Origin: Hemibagrus wyckioides
Lineage: Eukaryota > Chordata > Actinopteri > Siluriformes > Bagridae
DNA: 64,000 bases
Direction: 5' to 3'
Assembly: GCF_019097595.1 (NCBI RefSeq)
Contig: NC_080732.1
Coordinates: forward strand, 5,377,354 to 5,441,353
The position numbers and the translations under genes were made by a program. Positions 49,236 through 61,173 of this stretch are shown in pieces (position 1 is the first letter of the stretch; each line of letters opens with the position of its first letter). The notes beneath the pieces were generated by a model that was not told the DNA's origin, did no database searches, and saw nothing but the letters and a program-made list of their open reading frames with translations.

Positions 49236-50354
49236 GCCTGGATGTAAGATGGCCAAAAAAAGATGAAGTAGTACTACACTTCAGTACATTTTGTTTGCTC
49301 TCAAACCTTCATGCTGAAGATCGTTTTGTCTGTAGAAATCTGCCAGCTTTAACTGCAAATCCATTTACCTAAAACATAAGACATGATACAGTGGGACAGT
49401 GGTACAGATGATACAGTGGGACAGTGACAAAAACAGTATTTTTTGTTTAGTTTGTTTCCCTGTGTTGGTGTAAGATGAGTATCATAAGAAGCTACAAATA
49501 CTTCCAAAAGTCTGCACGATTTTGACATCAATGGAGATCATCATTGGCCTTTTATTTCCATGCGTTAAATTGGTAGATGTTTTTATCCGAGCAGTTTGGC
49601 AGTAATTGCATTCAAATTAACGCTCTTCCAGTCAGTAGTTCTGAGACATAGCTCTTTGTTTAAAAAATTTGGTCAAGTAGGTCAGTCAGATTATATTAGC
49701 TTTGAAAAATTAAACTGCTATTTCAAGTAAGTGTATATACTTTACTGTCAAACGTTAATCAAGGCTAGTAAGGAAGTGTTTAATGTTTATGTAATGGAAT
49801 ACACTGTAACAATATATAACTACAGATATAATGAACACCCTGGGATCTTGCAGAACCTGTTGTATATGGGTTTTTTTTTGGTTTAGTAACCACTTTTTCC
49901 TGGTGACAGTGTAACGTGCTGCCTCAGATAAGACTTTAAACAAGATTGGGAGCTTGAACCTTAGCACTGCTTTGGAGTCCTTAAGCAAGATCTTTTTGCC
50001 TGCTCTGTCGCAATTGTAAGTCTCTTTACATAAAAAATATGAGCCAGACAAGCACTAGCTTAGCCCAGGAATACAGGGTGCAAAGTGAGACTTCTTCCAG
50101 GATACTCATGAAGCATACACATATTCATATCTAGGGGTATTTTAGCAAGTAGAGTCAAGTAGTGACTCTGTTGGATTGTAATGTAATGATGTTGGATTGA
50201 GGATGGAAACTAGGTTTCCAAGAGGAAACCCCTGAAGCATGAAAAGAAAATGCTCCTCATACACCAAACCCCTGAGGCATGAGGAAAAGATAAACATAAA
50301 ACTTTAGCCAATGGTCATGAAGTCTAAAGCAAATAATTAATGCTAGCAAAAAAT

Positions 50355-53270
50355 ACATCTTCTACTTTCGGCTTTTCCCTTCAGGGGTCGCCACAGCGAA
50401 TCATCTCTCTCCTCTATTTTCTGCATCCTCAACACTTGCACCCACTAGCTTCATATCCTCATTTATTCCATCCATATACCTCCTCTTTGTCCTTCCTCTT
50501 CACCTCCTGCCTGGCAGCTCCATGTCCAACATTCTCCTACCAATATACTCACTCTCCCTCCTCTGAACATGACCAAACCATCTTAATCTGTCCTCCCTAA
50601 CTTTGTCCCCCAAACATCCAACATGAGCTGTCCCTCTGATGTACTCGTTCCTAATCCTGTCCAACCGTGTCACTCCCAAAGAGAACCTCAACATTTTCAG
50701 CTCTGACTCCTGTCTCTTCCTCAGTGACACTGATACAACATGGCTGGTCTCACCACTGTCCTGTACACCTTCCCCTTGATTCTCGCTGATATTTTTCTAT
50801 CACACAGAACTCCTGACACCTTTCTCCACCCATTCCAACCTGCCTGCACTCGCTTCTTTACCTCTTTCCCACATTCTCCATTACTCTGGACTGTTGACCC
50901 CAAGTACTTAAACTCCTGTACCTTCTTCACCTCTTCACCCTGTAATCTTACTGTTCCACTTCCCTCCCTGCCATTCACACACATGTACTCAGTCTTACTA
51001 CAACTGACTTTCATTCCTCTTCTCTCCAAAGCAAACCTCCACCTCTCCAGATTTTCCTCCACCTGCTCCCTGCTCTCACTACAGATCACAATGTCATCTG
51101 CAAACATCATTGTCCAAGGAGACTCCTGTCTGACCTCCTCTGACAACTGGTCCATCACCATAGCAAACAGGAAGGGGCTCAGAGTCGATCCCTGATACAG
51201 TCCCACCTCCACTTTGAACTCCTCTGTCTGCCCTACAGCACACCTCACCACTGTCCTGCTCCTCTCATACAGGTCCTGCACCACTCTGACGTACTTCTCT
51301 GCTACTCCTGACTTCCTCATACAGTACCACAGCTCTTCTCTTGGCACCCTGTCATACGCTTTCTCCAAATCTACAAACACACAATGAGACTCTCTCTGAC
51401 CATCCCTATACTTCTCCATCAACATTCTCAGAGCAAAAATTGCACCTTTTGTGCTCTTTCTGGGCATGAAGCCATACTGCTGCTCACAAATTTCCACTAC
51501 CTTCCTTAATCTAGCTTCCACTACTCTTTCCCATAGCTTCATTGTATGGCTCATCAATTTTATCCCCCATAGTTGCTGCAAATCTGCACGTCACCCTTAT
51601 TCTTAAAGATCGGCACTAATACACTACTTCTCCATTCCTCAGGCATCTTCTCACTTGTTAGAACCCTGTTAAACAAATTAGTTAAAAAATTTTCTGCTGC
51701 CTCTCCTAGACACTTCCAGAACTCCACTGGGATGTCGTCAGGACCAACTGCCTTTCCACTTTTCATCCTTTCTAATCTTATCTACTTCTGTTCCACAGAG
51801 TTCACACCTTCTTCTCTTTTTTCCCTCTCATTTTCCTCAATCATCAGCTCTGCAAAGTACTCCTTCCATCTCCTCTGTACACTCTCCTCACTTGTGAGCA
51901 CCTTTCCATCTCTATCCTTTAATAACTCTAACTTGCTGGACATCCTTCCCATCTCGATCCCTCTGTCTAGCTAACCTGTACAAGACCCTCTCTCCCCTAC
52001 TCTAGTGTCTAACCTAGTGTACCATTCATCATATGCCTTCTGCTTGGCCTTAGAAACCTCCCTCTTCACTCTGCGCTGTAATTCCTTGTATTCCTGTCTA
52101 TTCTCTTCAGTCCTGTCCATGTCCTAGTTCTTCTTGGCTAACCTCTTCCTCTGAATACTATCCTGAACTTCCTCATTCCACCACCAAGTCTCCTTATCTT
52201 CTTTCTCCTTCCAGATGACACACCCAGGACCTTTCTTCCTGTCTCCCTGATCACTTCTGCTGTAGTTTCCCAGTCATCTGGCAGCACTACCTGACCACCC
52301 AGAGCCTGCCTCAACTTCTGTCTAAATTCCTCACAACATTCCTCCTTTTTCAGCTTCCACCATTTGGTTTTCTTCTCCATCTCTATCTTTGATCTCTTCT
52401 TCTTACAGACCATCAAAGTCATCCTACACACTACCATCCTATGCTATCTGGCTACACTCTCTCCCACTACCACTTTACAGTCACTAATCTCTTTCAGATT
52501 TCCTCTTCTACATAGGATGTAGTCTACCTGTGTGCTCCTACCTCCACTCTTGTAAGTCACTCTATGCTCCTCCCTCTTCTGAAATTAAGTGTTAAGCACA
52601 GCCATGCCCATCCTCTTAGCAAAGTCCACTACCATCTGCCCTTCAAGGTTAACTCCAAACTTGCCCATCACCTCCTTATCACCTGTGTTCCCCTCACCAA
52701 CATGTCCATTAAAATCTGCTCTATCACCCGTGGGAAAACTCTCTACCATCTCATCTAATTTACTCCAGAATCTCTCTTTCTCCTCTAACTCACAACCTTC
52801 CTGTTGGGCATAGCCACTAACAACATTCAACATCACCCCTTCAATCTCTAACTTCAGACTCATCACCCTATCTGACACTCTCTTCACCCCCAGAATATTT
52901 CTCACAAACTCCTCCTTCAGGACCACACCTACACCATATATCTTACTATCCACATCATAATAAAACAGCTTAAATCCTGCTCCTATACTACGAGCCTTGC
53001 TACCCTTCCACCTGGTCTCCCATACACACAGTATATCCACCTTCCTTCTCTCCATCATATCAGCCAGCTCTCTACCTTTCAAGTTGGTCATAGTACCAAC
53101 TTTCAGAGTTCCTATTCTCTTACCTTTCTTCTTCTCTCTCTGTCTATGCACTCTCCTCCCTCTTCTACTTCTTCAACCAACACTAGCCCAAATTCCGCCA
53201 GCGTCCTGTAGATCAACGGAGCCAGTGGCGGCGTTGTTAACCCGGGCCTCGACATCGCAGGGCACACACA
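50355..53270 (-). mobile_element. RTE-type non-LTR retrotransposon (LINE), nearly full span but broken
   Basis: Read on the minus strand, an apurinic-type endonuclease region (53151-52585, with RELADMMERRKVDILCV and DFNGHVG) is followed by a middle piece (52437-52138). Then come a reverse transcriptase in two overlapping frames (51766-51560 and 51581-50721, with MKSGKAVGPDD, FVDLEKAYDRV and the catalytic FADD box) and a C-terminal piece (50730-50500). The endonuclease frame ends early at a TAA where the family continues through a Tyr codon. Several residues are missing before DFNG, and at least three frameshifts or deletions separate the pieces. The 3' end (minus strand) is a non-A-rich tail with GGGAAAAGCCGAAAGTAG. 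It is a dead copy. Confidence 0.9.
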
Positions 53271-54344
53271 CTCATTCATATTAATTGGAAGACGTAAGCT
53301 AGATAAACAGAGATGACATGAAGGCTAGACGTTGTTCTATTGATGTTCAATATGTAACTTGGGACATGAGACCATTTTAAATATGAGACCATTTTCAATA
53401 TGCAAGGGAAAATAAAAATAAAAAAAGAACGTAAGAAATAGTGATATATCTTACATTTTGAGGATTTAGTGCATTTTCTTTAACATGAAGTCAGCTTCAT
53501 TTATCCTTTCAAAGCAATCTGAAAGCAGACTTTAAAGGGCAAAAAGATCTCCATTTAGTCTTGTAAACCAAAATATTTACGGATAAATGCAACAGAGATT
53601 AAAGAGCAGCAGTTTGAGTACTCGGATAAATTTACAACAATGTAATATAATACATTAACAAGGACAGATTTATGCATAAGTGATCATCATTAAAGTCTTG
53701 GATCCTTGTCCTGACGGTCTTTCTAGAACTGTCTGATGAGCCTAAAATAAACCCAGTCAGGGTGTGTCACACCTTTCAGAATTAAATCTAACCGCTCAGT
53801 CTACTTAGAAAACAAAAAAAATAATAGTTTTCATGTTCTGAATCATGTGAAAGACATTGACTCAGTGTGTCTGGCTTTCTGCTGGGTTTTGCTTGACCTA
53901 GTCATTGTCACAGCTCAACCCTACCTTTTTTACAGCTAACTCCATTAATCAGGACTTCATGAGAATTAAGGAGGATTTAAAACACACACACATACCCATA
54001 CACACACACACACACTACTAAAATGCTTGCTGTTTAAAAACACACTAAAGGAAATAAAGTGTCAAAAGGAAGCCAGCATTCCAAGTCAGTGTTTACAAAA
54101 AACCAGCACGACATATTCTTATGCAAAGATTCTCATGAACAGGATGTGAACAAAACAGACGCGTGCAATTGAAACCAATGGGAAAAATTAAAATCTTAAA
54201 TTTTTTATTTTATTATACTTCTTTAAATTCCAAGCAGAACGTATAAACGGATCGATTCCTTTCTCTCAACGCTGCTTAGGTGATTTCTGTCAAATTCAGG
54301 AAGACTATTTGCTAGATTCCTTGGAAAGTACAAACACTATACAG

Positions 54345-54490
54345 TAACCTTAATCTGTAGTGGACAGCTGATCAGAAGGTTATGAGTCCGAATCCCAGGT
54401 CCTTCAAGCTGCCACTGCTGGGCCCTTGTGCAAAGCCCTTATCCCTCAATTGCTCAGTTGTATAAAAATGTAAGTCGCTCGAGGCTGTAA
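54345..54490 (+). mobile_element. tRNA-derived SINE (type 3), truncated
   Basis: It contains GATCAGAAGGTTATGAGTCC, GCCACTGCTGGGCCCTTGTG and CAATTGCTCAGTTGTATAAA, then a short CGCTC end. Confidence 0.65.
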
Positions 54491-54603
54491 CAGTGACTGG
54501 GCAGCTTTTAAAGAGACCTTATATATCATACTTATCCTCAGCATGGAGCTGGAAAAGTAGCGCTCAATCCTTGTTTTTTGTTAATTAATTTTGTTACTGT
54601 TTA

Positions 54604-54868
54604 ATCTGGGGAGGGCACTGGTGGCTCAGCGGTAGGTTTCTCATCTACCATGCAGAAGGCCCGGGTTTGATTCTCAGATAGTGCCCCAACCCTAGCCACT
54701 GGATGCAGTGCCAGTCCCAAGCCTGGATAAAAAGAGGGAGGGTTGTGTTAGGAAGGGCATCCGGCATAAAACCTGTGTCAAGTTGGTCCAAGCTGAACCA
54801 GTTGGTCTGCTGTGTTGACCCGTCATAAATGTAGGGAGCAGCCGAAAGATCAACAACAACTGTTTACT
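54604..54868 (+). mobile_element. tRNA-derived SINE (type 4) with an RTE-like 3' tail
   Basis: The head has an A box (GGTGGCTCAGCGGTAGG) and a B box (CCCGGGTTTGATTCTC). The body contains GAAGGGCATCCGGCATAAAA, and it ends GGAGCAGCCGAAAGATCAAC with an AAC array. The CAGCCGAAAG end resembles the AAGCCGAAAG end of the LINE at 50355. Confidence 0.7.
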
Positions 54869-55832
54869 CTGAGGAGTTTTCCTTACAAATTTCACCTTTA
54901 GCTTGTTCCTGGGATTCTATAAAGCTGTTTCGTGACAACGTGTACTGTTAAAAGTGCTACACCTCCTACAAGACATCTACACCATTATTAGATCAATCTT
55001 CAATGATCAATTAGAATTAATTGTGTAATACTATCCATACTCATGTTTAGTGTTTCATGTTACTTAAGAGTAGGGATGGGACAAAAAACACCCCCTATAA
55101 TACATGTGAAAAATTTATGAGTCAAAACGGTGACACTACAGGCTTGGTATAATGGGCCTCATGTAGCAATGGCATACAAATCTGATATGAGTTATCTAAA
55201 ATGATTTTCCTAAACAACATTTGCACAAGAAAATAAAAAAAATAAAAAACAATAGTTATGGTCTGAATCATTGTTGACTCATTGGGTTTGGTTTTCTTGT
55301 GTTATTTATAGCACTTGTTACAGAACCCACATTGACACCACCTTAATCTGCTAAGAGTTTCTTTCTATAATAATTTATATAAAAAAAAATAAAAATAAAA
55401 ATAAAAAACAGTTGTGCTCAGGGGCCCAACAGTGTGTCCCGGGAGCCTTATGATTTGATCACAACGTTCTGGTCACTATTACAGAACACAGAACATCCTT
55501 TCAGTATGCTTTTGTTTATCTTGACCTTCACTCCTCTACACCTGTGTAGTATAATTCTTGATAGTCATGTGTTACAAGAAAGCTCCCTTTTGATTTTGGT
55601 TCCTTTCAAGGTTTCTTGGTCATGCGCTTGGTGTTTGGAAAAGTCTTTTGAAGTCTGAGTGTCATCGGTCTATAAATCCTATTCTAGAGTTTAGTATAGT
55701 ATGAGAAAAGTTATAAAAAAATAAGTCATAAGTCATTTTTAAGTCATAAAAAATAAAAAAAATAAATTGAGATTTTTTTTTTGAGATCATACAAACGTTA
55801 ACTATCCAATTTGTAATTTTGAAAAAAAAAAT

Positions 55833-55837
<5 letters not shown>

Positions 55838-55872
<35 letters not shown>

Positions 55873-55892
55873 TATATATAGATATATATAAG
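55838..55892 (+). repeat. (AT)n/(GATATATATA)n microsatellite
   Basis: TA repeats with interspersed G, in AT-rich intergenic sequence. Confidence 0.9.
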
Positions 55893-56479
55893 TAGAAAGA
55901 GGTTCATTAACCTTATTACCTGATAACCTGCACCATAATCATGGCTTCAGTTTTTGTCAGGGTTAGTTTTGTAATTCTATCTGTATTTAGGTTTTAAGTT
56001 ACTTAAGGGTAGGGACATAAGCGTCTTAAGATTACATTATAATTTGCCAAAATAAAACAAAAACAACACACACATACACACACACATACGATACATATGA
56101 AAATCATGAATCACCCCAACATTCAGACAAATGAAACCGATCATTTAATTCTGACAAAATTAATATGTTATAAACATACACTTCAGCTGACAGAAGTTTT
56201 AGTGCTCAATTGTTCGTTATATCAAGTAGTTTTACTGACACTGATTTAGGGATTTACATGATTCATGGATTTTTTTTGGCCATTAAAACATGCAAATGAG
56301 CTGGATCAGGAACATGTTTGTACATTTATAGGTGATCATATGATACAAATACACTCTACATCACAAATCAGAAGCATTTCACTATTTTCTATTCTCTTCT
56401 AATAAGATATTTTCAGTGTATTATTATCCCAAAAAATGGGTTAACTCAGTAAACCTAATTTCTATACGTCCCACTCCTG

Positions 56480-56900
56480 AGCTCCCAGTCTTCTGAGTTT
56501 CTACTGTGACCACTTTTTATTCCAGAACTCCCTGATCCTTCCAGATGTTCTACCCCTGGTTGGAGTCTCGTCACTTGGTGGTGCTCACTGCTGCTGGGGA
56601 TAGATCTGCGTGGACAGTCTGTGTCCTAGGGGACTGCTGTTGATAGAACCACTTGGAGACTATCTTTGAACTGACGCTGCCTCAGTCAGCTTTCATCAGG
56701 AAGGAATTAGTGCTGAGTCTATAATGACTATACTGTAGATTCAGTACAATAACTATACTGAAATTACACTGACAGAAACTACCCTGGTTTCTTTCTGAGT
56801 CTGGTTCCTGTCAAGGTTTCTTCCTCATAACATCTCAGACTATAGCAACGTATTGTGTAGTGTGAGTATGTAGTGACAATTTATATATATATGTAGATAT
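56480..56900. repeat. Dispersed fish repeat fragment of unknown class
   Basis: The block GGTTCCTGTCAAGGTTTCTT recurs in the window with small changes at about 37085 and 55598. Such blocks belong to a common fish repeat. No coding frame. Confidence 0.4.
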
Positions 56901-57757
56901 AGTTTATAGTGACCAGTCACATGATGTCAAACAGATAAAGGAATAATAGTACTAAATTAATAAATAAAATAAAAATAAATAAAATAAAATAAATAATAAA
57001 TAAATTAAATAAATAATAAATAAAAATAAATGTATTATTTGAGTGTTGCTCAAAAAGGATATAATTATTTCATTATTTTTCGAATAACTTTTTGGCATGC
57101 TTAATAAAGTAGAATGTAAATGTTCATAGGCAATTTTTTTTCTTTTCAACTAACAGCTTCTATGACGATTAATGATCTCTCAGCTCCATTAGTAATATCT
57201 TTTGCAATTAAATGTCTGTTAGAGTATATGTTCCTTGCGGGCTCTTCAAATAAACCTGCCTTTAATGAGATATTACTATCTGCCAACAAGAAGTATTATT
57301 AGTTTATTGTTTGTTTGTCTGCTTGCTTGTTTTTTCTTAACATATTTTCTATCTAATGCATCCGTAGCATAATGTCGGCAATAATGTAAAAAAGCTGTGA
57401 AAAACTAAAAAGAACTTTAAACAAAAACTTATATTTTAATATGTAATCATGTATTTATATACTTTTATATAATTTATTAAAGTATATATATATATATATA
57501 TATAATGTTTTAATATTGTTGTTATTATTATTGTTGTTGTTGTTGTTGCTGTTGTTAGTGTTAGTGTTCACGCATAATTATAAACATGCATGAAGAGGGA
57601 GGGTTCATAGCAGGCGTGGCTTCTATGCCCCCGCAACTCAGAGGGTGATAAAACTTCACACACAAACACACAGATCGCTCACACACAGAGACAGGGAGCA
57701 CACAAACACACAGCTCACACACACAGACACACAGACTGCAGCTCTGATACAGCCACA

Positions 57758-60147
57758 ATGCGCTTATTTTTCAATAAACACCCGAACGTGCCGAGGTCTC
57801 GTGGTGCCTCTAGTACATCCTGCTGTCCGGTGATCGCCGGTTCGGCGGTACTTTACTGCGTCACGTGCGATCAGCCGCTCAGCAGCCGCTGCGTTATTAA
57901 CGGCGCACACCGGGACCACCGCCTGAAGGACCTAAAGGACGCTGTTCACGATCAAGTGGTAAGAGTTGTTGATGTTGTTGTTGTTGTTGTTGTTATTTAG
58001 ATTTTAGCTTGTTGTTAACCCTATTTATAATCTCTGTGCATTAATATTAATCTGATCAATCAGAGATGAATAGCTTTTTACACTCAGGTCACACTCAGGT
58101 TAATGAATATTTATGTTTATGATTAATAATATGAATTTACCGTCATAGAAAAAATTGAATGACTTCAGCGGGAAGCTGATAACCAGAGAAAGGAAGTTTG
58201 GTGACTTTGCACCGAGGATTGAAGCAGCAGAGCACGAGCTGGAGGTGAGAATTAACAGACACAAATAAATAATAATAATTATTGTTGTTATTGTTGTTGT
58301 TAGTATTATTATTAATATTATTTATTATAATATTAATATTAATATTATTAATAATAATATTATTTATAATAATAACAATAATATTTATTATTATTGTTGT
58401 TGTTTTGTTGTTGTTGTCAATTTATAATAATAATAATAATAATAATACATTTATCATTATTATTATTATTATATAATACACCTATCCAGTTCATTAAGAA
58501 AAAAACATTGTAGCATTTATTGGATAAAGATAATTTATTATTGGACAATAAATATATCAAATATACCCATGAAGTCCACTATTAAGAGCACTTTGTGATG
58601 TACAGGAGTTGTGTAGCCAGACCCAGGAGCTGCTTCAGAAGGAATACAGTACTCTGATGACTTTAATCGAGCAGAATCGGCAGCAGGCCTTTTTCATTCT
58701 GAACGCACAGAAAGAAGCAATGAAGCGACAACTCCAGCAACTGTACGAGGATGCACAGAACTACCAGAGCAAGTCCGCAGCCATAGTCAATGAAATAAAG
58801 GAGCTCAACACAAGACAAGACAGCGAGAACCCAGCCAGCCTGCTGGTAAACATTCAGTTAGTTCAATACGTTTGGATCTACCATAAGAGCAACATTTCAG
58901 CACAGTATTAATCACTGATCTTTACTTGCTTTCTCTGCAGGGGGAGATTAACGCACTAGAGACCAGGTGAGTCCCACACACACTTATTAACCTCCTATTT
59001 ATTCATTCAGCTCAGGAAACTGAGCTAGCCCAGAACCTTAGAGTCTGAGATTGAAAGAAATTGTTGGTCTCTTGCAGCATGCACACGATGAACGAGTTTT
59101 ATACCTCTGTGGACAAGAAGCTGAAAATCGATGACACAAGACTGAAAGCTCTGGAAAATTCCATTAGGAAAATCGTGGAGAAAAACAAAGAGCTTCTGCC
59201 ACGCCCATGGGAATGTAAGTGTCTTTGAATATTTTTGAAGTATGATAGAAATAATATAAAGGATAAAAGGTAGTTAGGGTGTAACAAGGGTATAGGGGGT
59301 ACATTAGGGAAATAATGAGGATTGTGGTGTAATCAGGGGTAGAAGAAGAAGAAGCCTTTATTTGTTACATATGCATTACGACACAGCTTGTTACAGGCTA
59401 TGATACTTCTGGAGCAGAGACAGATAAAGGTCTTACTTAAAAGCCCAACAGTGACATGTTTATCTACTGAGCTACTTATTCATATGAGTTAGGTCTAATA
59501 GGTTTTCTTTTCTTTTTTTTAACCTGACAGTCTCAGAGACCATCACATTGGATGAGAACAAAGCTCAAGGAAATGTTCAGATCTCAGAAGACAAGACAGA
59601 GATGTCATTGAGCCCTGTGGGTGGTCTGAGCCTTCAGTCTCCATGGAACAGCACAAGGGCATCTCAGAGCTTCAAAAGAGGCTTGCATTACTGGGAGGTG
59701 GCAGTAGGAGGCTGTGAGAGCTGGGCCGTCGGATTAGTGGAAAACAGCCGGGTTAATGGCATCCAAACTCTATCTGCAGGCCAGGAAAAGAATATGTGGA
59801 TTCTGGAGTGCGATGGTGGCGAGCTCTCAGTGCTGCACAACAACGACTTTAGCAGAGTCAAAGAAAGCAACATCGAAACCCTCGGCGTCTTTCTGGATTG
59901 CGATAAAGGGCGACTGAAGTTCTACAATGTCAATACAGGTAGCATTCTGCACTCATTTATTGCCAAATTTAGCCATGCCGTGTTTCCCATGTTCCGCATG
60001 CGTGCACAGAAAGACAGTATCGCACGACTGAAGATATGCAACCTGATTGACAAAAATGACGTAGAATACATCAGCAGTGCCAACTCCATGACCTCAGAGT
60101 CTCTGAACGAGGAGGCCATGGAGGTATCTTCTCAGAGCTCAAATTAG
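57758..60147 (+). CDS. TRIM-like protein without RING (B-box, coiled coil, PRY-SPRY), copy A
   Basis: Six exons: 57758-57958, 58149-58244 (96 nt), 58606-58845, 58941-58966 (26 nt), 59078-59214, 59531-60147. All have GT-AG borders and give 438 residues. The 96-nt exon and the micro-exon are typical of TRIM genes. Residues 22-56 form a B-box-2-like zinc region with ligands C23, C34, C37, C45, H51 and H54; I26 and S42 stand where a His and a Cys are usual. Residues 68-232 are a coiled coil rich in Glu, Gln and Lys. Residues 236-415 form a PRY-SPRY domain (LDENKAQGN, GLHYWEVAVGG, MWILECDGG, LGVFLDCDKGRLKFYNV). There is no RING, so E3 ligase activity is not expected; TRIM14 and BSPRY share this layout. 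SPRY domains bind partner proteins and many such fish genes act in innate immunity, but the role here is not known. Confidence 0.85.
58279..58494 (+). repeat. ATT/GTT trinucleotide cluster in TRIM-like copy A, intron 2
   Basis: A long run of ATT, GTT and AAT units. The corresponding stretch in copy B (about 61692-61910) differs by one trinucleotide unit, and a GTT run in intron 1 differs by another. Confidence 0.85.
59348..59482 (-). mobile_element. Truncated SINE (type 1) in TRIM-like copy A, intron 5
   Basis: AGCCTTTATTTGTTACATAT, then GCATTACGACACAG and TACTGAGCTACTTA, are a degraded minus-strand copy of the type 1 SINE. The same fragment is at about 62764-62898 in copy B, so it was inserted before the duplication. 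Confidence 0.6.
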
Positions 60148-60283
60148 GATTTTTTTTTTTTTTAAAGTGGGGTAGCATCTATTTATTTTAAGTACTGTCT
60201 ATAAAAAATGCATTTATTTACAGTGTTGTGAAGATAGGGTTAATGAAGGTATGTTACACACCATAGCTAAGCTGTAACTGTGC

Positions 60284-60289
60284 AATAAA
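60284..60289 (+). terminator. AATAAA polyadenylation signal, TRIM-like copy A
   Basis: Canonical hexamer about 137 nt after the stop codon. A second AATAAA lies at 60393-60398, so either could be used. Confidence 0.5.
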
Positions 60290-61173
60290 TAATTCAAGAA
60301 GTGAAATTTATTTTGTTTTTAATATATATCTATATATATACATATATATTTATGTATATTTGTATAGATCGATGTTAAAATATAGATGTGTTAATAAAAT
60401 TTTGAAAAATGACAACAAATTGTGGCTCATTTTCTTGTTTTATTGGTGTGTGTTTTTTTTTTAGAGATTTTCCATCTTATCCCTAAAAGTGTCTCACAAG
60501 TGAGTGTCAACTATTACATAACCTGCAGGGTTAGATAACCAGGGTATGGGTGGTTATCTTTAATCAAGCAGGGCCTTGCATTTTTAGAACAAATTAAATG
60601 TAATTACATAAACAGTATGACATGTAGTGCAATGTTAGAGTATATGTTCCTTGCGGGCTCTTCAAATAAACCTGCCTTTAATGAGATATTACTATCTGCC
60701 AACAAGAAGTATTATTAGTTTATTGTTTGTTTGTCTGCTTGCTTGTTTTTTCTTAACATATTTTCTATCTAATGCATCCGTAGCATAATGTCGGCAATAA
60801 TGTAAAAAAGCTGTGAAAAACTAAAAAGAACTTTAAACAAAAACTTATATTTTAATATGTAATCATGTATTTATATACTTTTATATAATTTATTAAAGTA
60901 TATATATATATATATATATAATGTTTTAATATTGTTGTTATTATTATTGTTGTTGTTGTTGTTGCTGTTGTTAGTGTTAGTGTTCACGCATAATTATAAA
61001 CATGCATGAAGAGGGAGGGTTCATAGCAGGCGTGGCTTCTATGCCCCCGCAACTCAGAGGGTGATAAAACTTCACACACAAACACACAGATCGCTCACAC
61101 ACAGAGACAGGGAGCACACAAACACACAGCTCACACACACAGACACACAGACTGCAGCTCTGATACAGCCACA

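Larger units (their letters stand above)
34219..57216. other. 23-kb interval without a supported host gene
   Basis: The content is mobile-element and simple-sequence debris, listed separately. The open frames inside are short, cross repeats, or belong to the RTE LINE or its antisense. Stretches at 34.5-35.6, 44.4-45.9, 49.2-50.3, 53.3-54.3 and 54.9-56.4 kb show nothing I can identify. Confidence 0.6.
57217..60632 (+). repeat. Tandem duplication unit A (3,416 bp) containing TRIM-like copy A
   Basis: The sequence from 57217 (TGTTAGAGTATATG) recurs at 60633 at an offset of 3,416 bp, and the match continues to the window edge. The unit includes 541 bp of 5' flank, the whole gene and about 485 bp after the stop codon. 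The unit start is defined by where the upstream bases stop matching (57216 against 60632). Confidence 0.93.

Noticed and set aside
50740..51195. 151-codon plus-strand open frame
   Set aside because: It is antisense to the reverse transcriptase of the RTE LINE and shows no independent coding signature.
57561..57758. 65-codon minus-strand frame upstream of the TRIM-like genes (also at 60977-61174)
   Set aside because: It crosses a CA-rich 5' flank and is duplicated only because the unit is duplicated.
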